Source: CAG-791 sp963591995 (GTDB lineage Bacteria; Bacillota; Clostridia; Lachnospirales; Lachnospiraceae). Taken from it: DNA of 17,069 nt. Shown here one piece after another: positions 12,770-17,069 of the stretch. The stretch spans positions 1 to 17,069 of the forward strand of contig CAVAUJ010000055.1 of the NCBI GenBank assembly GCA_963591995.1. The letters run 5' to 3'. Under the pieces are notes generated by a model. That model was given only the letters and a program-made list of their open reading frames with translations, was not told where the DNA came from and did no database searches. Both the position numbers and the translations under genes were made by a program. Positions within the stretch are counted from its first letter, which is position 1, and every line of letters begins with the position of its first letter.

Positions 12770-14176
12770 ATGAGCGTAATCGGAAATGTAATCATCAAGA
12801 AATGCAAGCGCCTCTGGCCGGTCATGGTGGAGGGGAAGTTTTTCAAGCGGATCGGGAACTGCTTCCGGCAGTTTTTCACCTGGGCGGACCGCAGGATCGG
12901 ATACGGCGCCAGAATCGTACAATGGAGACATACGGAAACGGTCGGGAACCGGGTGATGTTTTTCCCCTTCGCCCATGAGGTTTCCTGCAACCTGAAATAT
13001 ATCAGCGACGAATTGATTCGCAGAAAGGCTCCGGTGGAAATTTACTGGAGTGTTGCCAACGCAGGAACGGCCGGAATCGATGCAGCCGAAATTCTCTCCA
13101 AAGATTGCCGGATCACAAAACGTGTGGAGCGCCTTTCCGGCGGTCATAAGGTGGAGAACCCGACAGAGGAGGAGACCGCGGCGGCGGCAGAGCTGGTCCG
13201 GACCCGGGAATACATCCGAGAGCATGTCCACTTTGTAAAGACCAACACCTACGAGTATTTTCAGGCAGCGGCCGGTGCGAGGGTGCTCTTTACCAACTCG
13301 CTTCTGGGCGATAAGTTTTATCCCTTTCCGGTGCGAAAGGACCAGATTGTTGCGCAGACCTGGCATGGTTCCCTGGGAATCAAGCGGTTTGACCCGGCAC
13401 ATTACAACACCAATGTTTCCTGGCCGGTCGCAGCCAGACGGACAGGTAACCTGACAACCTATGTCATTTCGAATTCCGACTTCGAGGACGGCGTGTTCCG
13501 GGAGACCTTCTGGGAGAAGACGCCGATTCTGAAGCTGGGACATGCCAGAAACGATATTTTCTTTCCGTCGTCCGGCGGCCTGCGCGAATATCTGCGGCTT
13601 TCGTTCTGCAAAGACAACGGGCTGGATCCAAAGACCCGGTTCGCATTGTATGCACCGACCTTTCGGGACGACCACAATTTTGCGGTATATGATCTTGATG
13701 CGGATCAAACGCTGCGGGCGTTGGAGAGACGCTTCGGCGGTGTCTGGAAGCTGATGGTCCGCTATCACGACAACGATAAGAAGAACGGCACCAAAAAAAG
13801 CCGGATCCGCTCGGAAAATGTCATCAATGTGACGGAGTATCCGGATATGCAATCCCTTCTGGCGTTCACGGATTGCGGAATTACGGATTATTCCTCGTGG
13901 ATTTATGACTATGTGCTGCTGCGAAAGCCGGGCTTTCTGTTTGCCATGGACAGAGATCGGTACGATAATGAACGCGGCTTTTATTTTCGTCTGGAGGATA
14001 CGCCGTTCCCGGTTTCTACGAATTCGGACGAGCTGGAGGAATGCATCCTGAATTTTGACGAGGAGCTGTTCCAGAAGAGGGTGACGGAATTCCTGGCGGA
14101 CAAGGGGTGCATGGATGACGGCGGCGCCTCTGCAAGGATTGCGGAGCAGGTGCTCGAGTGGACGCACAGCCGGTAA
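12770..14176 (+). CDS. CDP-polyol phosphotransferase, TagB/TagF type
   Basis: The 468-residue protein belongs to the CDP-glycerol glycerophosphotransferase family, which primes or polymerises poly(glycerol- or ribitol-phosphate) chains on the inner face of the membrane. Family motifs are QTWHGSLGIKR (His199), GHARND (257-262), YAPTFRD (294-300), the RYH segment at 331-333 and TDYSSWIYDY (372-381). The basic, aromatic N-terminus (KKCKRLWP, FFKRIGNCFRQFF) may attach it to the membrane. Length fits single-domain TagB/TarL-like enzymes; there is no fused glycosyltransferase domain. GGAG lies 3 nt before ATG. Its CDP-linked donor could come from the cytidylyltransferase just upstream. Primase versus polymerase cannot be decided from sequence. 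Confidence 0.92.
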   Translation: MSVIGNVIIKKCKRLWPVMVEGKFFKRIGNCFRQFFTWADRRIGYGARIVQWRHTETVGNRVMFFPFAHEVSCNLKYISDELIRRKAPVEIYWSVANAGTAGIDAAEILSKDCRITKRVERLSGGHKVENPTEEETAAAAELVRTREYIREHVHFVKTNTYEYFQAAAGARVLFTNSLLGDKFYPFPVRKDQIVAQTWHGSLGIKRFDPAHYNTNVSWPVAARRTGNLTTYVISNSDFEDGVFRETFWEKTPILKLGHARNDIFFPSSGGLREYLRLSFCKDNGLDPKTRFALYAPTFRDDHNFAVYDLDADQTLRALERRFGGVWKLMVRYHDNDKKNGTKKSRIRSENVINVTEYPDMQSLLAFTDCGITDYSSWIYDYVLLRKPGFLFAMDRDRYDNERGFYFRLEDTPFPVSTNSDELEECILNFDEELFQKRVTEFLADKGCMDDGGASARIAEQVLEWTHSR

Positions 14177-14195
14177 GGGGAGAAGGGGAGCCTAC

Positions 14196-15335
14196 GTGAG
14201 AGAGCGGAATCATACAATCGACTTGCTCCGATTCCTCTTTGCGGGTATTGTGGTTCTTCATCACTCCAGATATCTGCTGGGGGATGAGAACGGTTACTTT
14301 CTCGGCGGCTCCCTGGCCGTCGAGTTTTTCTTGTTCGTCTCCGGGTACTTTCTGGCGGCCGGCGCGGAGCGGGCCGGGCAAAGGGCGGGCGCAGAAGCCC
14401 GGGCCGGGCTGGAGCCGTGTCCTTTGGGAAGAGAGACGCTGCAGTTCCTCTTCCATAAGCTGGAGGGCTTTCTTCCGGAATTCGTCATTTCCTGGGGCAT
14501 CGGGTTTGCCTTCGTCGCTGCAGTGCGCGGATGGAGCCCGGGACAGATCTGGGATGCCTTCCGCGATGATTTCTGGGAGCTGACCATGGTAAAGATGAGC
14601 GGCCTGTTTACCCATGGAATCAATGGTGTCATGTGGTATTTATCGGCCATGCTCCTCGCAATGGCGATCCTGTATCCGCTGCTGCGCAGGTATGAGGACA
14701 TGATGACGCATGTAATCTGTCCGCTGGCGGCGCTGTTCCTTTATGGGTGGCTCTGCCGGGAATACGCTCATCCGAGAGATCCGATTGTGTGGACCGGTCT
14801 TTGCTACAAGGGACTCCTTCGGACGGTGGCCGGGCTGTGCACCGGCGTGGTTGCCTGCAAGGCGGTAAAGCGGTGCCGGAAAAAGGCGCCGAGCGGGCTG
14901 ACGACGACGGGAAACGTGCTGGCGGCAATGTTCCAGATGACGGCCCTTCTCCTGACAATTCGATACATGAGGCTGGCGAAGCCTTCGGAGGAGGACTATT
15001 TTTTCATGTTCCTTCTGCTGCTCGTGGTTGTGACCGTCTTTGCCGGCTGGGGGATGGAAGGCATCTGCCGGAAAGCGGGAGCCGCTGCGGATTTCCTGGG
15101 AAGGTGGAGCCTTCCGCTGTATCTGGGGCATTTGTATTATGCGCAGCATATCAATGAGCTTCCGGCATTGGCTGCACTGCCCGGAGCAGAGAGAATGGCG
15201 ATCTATCTCGTGCTGACGCTCGGAAACAGTCTGGTGATCCTGGGAGCGGCGGCATGGTGGAGACGCAGCCGCGGGATCGTGGCACAGAAGCTGCGGAAGG
15301 TGCTGGTAGAAACTTCCGGCTCTCCGGAGCAATAG
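14196..15335 (+). CDS. Membrane O-acyltransferase, acyltransferase 3 family
   Basis: The 379-residue integral membrane protein has about ten hydrophobic segments. It fits the OafA/YrhL-type acyltransferase 3 family, which moves acetyl or similar groups onto surface sugars. The N-terminal TIDLLRFLFAGIVVLHHSR carries the conserved catalytic-type histidine (H22/H23), and GGSLAVEFFLFVSGYF follows. A cytoplasmic-looking insert of about 35 residues rich in Ala, Gly and Arg (53-80) is unusual. GTG 14196 was chosen because GGGGAG is correctly placed and the homologous part starts there; the longer frame overlaps the TagF-like gene. It probably O-acetylates the exported polymer or its precursor. Confidence 0.88.
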   Translation: MRERNHTIDLLRFLFAGIVVLHHSRYLLGDENGYFLGGSLAVEFFLFVSGYFLAAGAERAGQRAGAEARAGLEPCPLGRETLQFLFHKLEGFLPEFVISWGIGFAFVAAVRGWSPGQIWDAFRDDFWELTMVKMSGLFTHGINGVMWYLSAMLLAMAILYPLLRRYEDMMTHVICPLAALFLYGWLCREYAHPRDPIVWTGLCYKGLLRTVAGLCTGVVACKAVKRCRKKAPSGLTTTGNVLAAMFQMTALLLTIRYMRLAKPSEEDYFFMFLLLLVVVTVFAGWGMEGICRKAGAAADFLGRWSLPLYLGHLYYAQHINELPALAALPGAERMAIYLVLTLGNSLVILGAAAWWRRSRGIVAQKLRKVLVETSGSPEQ

Positions 15336-15362
15336 TTTCGGATGAATGCTGATATCATGAGG

Positions 15363-15379
15363 CCGCAGACGGGCTGCGG
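15363..15379 (+). other. Intergenic hairpin before the ABC permease gene
   Basis: CCGCAG (15363-15368) pairs with CTGCGG (15374-15379) around a 5-nt loop. An A/G-rich run, not T-rich, follows and contains the ribosome binding site of the permease gene. It is a possible mRNA processing or translational element, not a terminator. Confidence 0.35.
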
Positions 15380-15394
15380 AATAGAAAAGAAGAT

Positions 15395-16171
15395 ATGAAT
15401 AACATGCTGGCCAAGGCAAAAAAATATCAGTTCATGTTCGAGGAGCTGGTCAAACGCGACTTTAAGCAGAAGTACAAGAGGAGCATTCTGGGAATGGCAT
15501 GGTCCGTTCTGTCGCCGCTTTTGACGCTGCTCGTCATGGACGTCATTTTCTCGAATTTTTTCAGCAAAGAGATCAGCCATTATACAACGTATCTGTTCAC
15601 CGGCACCATTGTATTGTCGTACTATAAGGAATCAACCAAAAACGGCATGCAGTCATTGATGAGCAATGCGAAGATCTTTACCAAGATCAATGTGCCGAAG
15701 TATCTCTTCCTTCTTTCCAAGAATGTATCGGCTCTGGTCAATTTCGGGCTGACGCTGCTGGTATATTTTGTATTCTGTATATTGGACGGCATCACCTTCC
15801 GGCCGACGATGCTGCTGCTGGTTTTCCCGATTCTGTGCCTTCTGGTCATGGACATCGGCATCGGCGCAATTCTTTCCGCGCTGTTCGTGTTCTTCCGGGA
15901 TATCCAGTATCTGTATGAGGTATTCCTGACCCTGATCACGTACATGTCCGCCGTGTTTTATTCCGTGGACCGGCTTTCTCCTGCCCTGCAGCGGGCACTG
16001 TATCTGAATCCGGTTTACGTGTACATCAAGTATATGCGGCTCATTGTCATCGACGGAATCGTTCCGTCGGCGGCCTATCATGGTCTTTGCGTGTTCTATG
16101 CGGCATTTTACCTGTGTATCGGCATGCTGATTTACAAAAAGTGCAACCACTCATTTCTTTATTATCTGTAA
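15395..16171 (+). CDS. ABC-2 polysaccharide/teichoic acid export permease
   Basis: The 258-residue membrane protein has about six hydrophobic segments and is of the TagG/Wzm type, forming the channel that carries a lipid-linked polymer across the membrane. The N-terminal amphipathic ELVKRDFKQKYKRSILG followed by AWSVLSPLLTLLVM is the hallmark of this family. The C-terminus ends in a short basic and aromatic tail. The ribosome binding site is weak (AAGAAG). Its ATPase partner starts 9 nt after its stop. Like TagG it is expected to export a polymer completed inside the cell. Confidence 0.92.
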   Translation: MNNMLAKAKKYQFMFEELVKRDFKQKYKRSILGMAWSVLSPLLTLLVMDVIFSNFFSKEISHYTTYLFTGTIVLSYYKESTKNGMQSLMSNAKIFTKINVPKYLFLLSKNVSALVNFGLTLLVYFVFCILDGITFRPTMLLLVFPILCLLVMDIGIGAILSALFVFFRDIQYLYEVFLTLITYMSAVFYSVDRLSPALQRALYLNPVYVYIKYMRLIVIDGIVPSAAYHGLCVFYAAFYLCIGMLIYKKCNHSFLYYL

Positions 16172-16180
16172 AGGATAATT

Positions 16181-17035
16181 ATGAATCAAATTGCAATTCA
16201 TTGTGATAACGTGAGCATTCGCTACGTGACCGGGGATTTCAAATCCATCGGCTTGAAGGAGTTCGTCATCCGCAAGCTGACCGGAAATTATGAAATCAAG
16301 GAGTTCTGGGCAGATCGTAATGTGAGCTTTGATCTTGAGCAGGGGGAAATGCTGGGGATCATCGGATCAAACGGAGCCGGAAAATCGACGCTCTTGAAAG
16401 CGGTCACCGGGATTATGCTGCCCACCGAAGGGAGCATCCATGTGGAGGGAAATGTGGCCGCCCTGCTCGAGCTGGGAAGCGGCTTTGACAATGACATGAC
16501 CGTCCGGGAGAATACGTATCTAAGGGGGGCACTCCTCGGATATACCCGCAAATTTCTCGACTCCAAATATGAAGAAATCATTCGATTTGCAGAGCTGGAG
16601 GAATTCCAGGATCATGCCTTCAAGCAGCTGTCTTCCGGAATGAAATCGCGGCTCGCCTTCTCAATTGCCTGCCTGGTGCATCCGGACATTCTGATTCTGG
16701 ATGAGGTTTTGTCCGTGGGAGACGGCGCCTTTCGTAAGAAATCCGGAGATAAGATGCAGGAAATCATCAAGGGCGGTGTCACGGCCATTCTGGTGTCGCA
16801 TGTGATGCCGCAGGTCCGTGAGCTGTGCACGCGGATTCTCTGGCTGGACCACGGACAGCAGGTCTGCTATTCGGCGGACGTTGCGGAAACCTGTGACGCA
16901 TACGAATGGTTTCTGTCGCAGAAAAAGAAAACCGCACCGGCCGGCGAAGAGGAGCTCCACAAGATGGCGGCCAGGTGGAGAGAAAAACAGGCTGCGGAAG
17001 CAGCGAAAAAAAGTCATGGTACAAATGCCGGATAA
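16181..17035 (+). CDS. ABC exporter ATPase, TagH/Wzt type
   Basis: The 284-residue ATP-binding subunit pairs with the permease just upstream. Walker A is GSNGAGKST (62-70), the signature is LSSGM (150-154), Walker B is LILDE (171-175) and the switch histidine is H207 in VSHVM. The early SIRYVTGDFKSIGLKEFV and AALLELGSGFDNDMTVREN are typical of polysaccharide and teichoic acid exporters. After the ATPase core (ending near 245) there is only a basic, Ala-rich helix of about 35 residues, so neither the carbohydrate-binding domain of Wzt nor the long extracytoplasmic tail of TagH is present. Substrate choice is therefore probably not made by a C-terminal sugar-binding domain. Confidence 0.93.
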   Translation: MNQIAIHCDNVSIRYVTGDFKSIGLKEFVIRKLTGNYEIKEFWADRNVSFDLEQGEMLGIIGSNGAGKSTLLKAVTGIMLPTEGSIHVEGNVAALLELGSGFDNDMTVRENTYLRGALLGYTRKFLDSKYEEIIRFAELEEFQDHAFKQLSSGMKSRLAFSIACLVHPDILILDEVLSVGDGAFRKKSGDKMQEIIKGGVTAILVSHVMPQVRELCTRILWLDHGQQVCYSADVAETCDAYEWFLSQKKKTAPAGEEELHKMAARWREKQAAEAAKKSHGTNAG

Positions 17036-17069
17036 CGCCGGCCGGCGACGGGTCCTGGCGGAGTTGTCC
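17016..17069 (+). CDS. Start of a further overlapping frame, partial
   Basis: ATG 17016 opens a frame that stays open to the window edge and begins MVQMPDNAGRRRVLAELS. It overlaps the end of the ATPase gene by 20 nt; ATG 17025 in the same frame is an alternative start. Given the tight packing of this operon it may be the next gene, but only 18 codons are visible, the ribosome binding site is weak, and no family can be named. Confidence 0.35.
   Translation, partial: MVQMPDNAGRRRVLAELS
17036..17047. repeat. Perfect 12-bp palindrome after the ATPase stop
   Basis: CGCCGGCCGGCG is self-complementary and starts right after the TAA of the ATPase gene. It could form a small hairpin or a protein site, or be incidental in GC-rich DNA inside the overlapping frame. 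Confidence 0.3.

Noticed and set aside
12668..14167. Long - strand open frame of 499 codons opposite the TagF-like gene
   Set aside because: It is antisense to a gene with intact family motifs, and its translation shows no recognisable domain. It is a by-product of GC-rich codon use.
1..17069. CRISPR array, tRNA or rRNA genes, insertion sequences, phage genes
   Set aside because: I saw no regularly spaced repeats, cloverleaf with CCA end, transposase or integrase-like frame, or terminal inverted repeats with target duplication.

Overview
The window looks like chromosome of a Gram-positive bacterium of the Bacillota, most likely a moderately GC-rich Clostridia such as a Lachnospiraceae-type gut organism. 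This is inferred from AGGAGG-type ribosome binding sites, TATAAT promoters, hairpin terminators, and a cell-wall glycopolymer locus built on LicD, TagF-like and TagGH-like proteins. I could run no database search, so the taxon is an inference.

Left part (1-4531). Positions 1-353 hold no long gene. They carry a possible 21-residue open frame with a perfect Shine-Dalgarno, followed by a clear intrinsic terminator. A PAS plus class III nucleotide cyclase gene follows on the + strand (354-1661). It converges on a - strand pair, a MATE-family exporter (2607-3983) and hslO/Hsp33 (1697-2596), which ends at a hairpin terminator. Upstream of these on the - strand lies a separate 66-codon gene (4127-4327) for a peptide with a double-glycine, bacteriocin-type leader. 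It has its own promoters and terminator but no processing genes nearby. The 204-bp region 4328-4531 is a divergent promoter region.

Right part (4532-17069). One long + strand operon with very short or overlapping junctions runs to the window edge. Its order is gmd, fcl, manC, manA (GDP-mannose to GDP-L-fucose supply), a radical SAM/SPASM protein, a DUF4422 glycosyltransferase-like protein, a LicD-family phosphotransferase, an IspD/TarI-family cytidylyltransferase (overlapping licD by 4 nt), a TagB/TagF-type polyol-phosphate transferase, a membrane O-acyltransferase, and an ABC-2 permease with its ATPase. The start of another frame overlaps the end of the ATPase gene.

Together the operon reads as a pathway for a fucose-containing, polyol-phosphate (teichoic-acid-like), O-acylated surface polymer exported by a TagGH/Wzm-Wzt-type transporter. 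Phosphomannomutase, an initiating lipid-linked sugar transferase, conventional glycosyltransferases and a polyol-phosphate reductase are not seen here and must lie elsewhere. The least explained parts are the radical SAM protein with an additional C-terminal cysteine cluster, the orphan double-glycine peptide, and the cyclase, which carries a guanine-type specificity residue.
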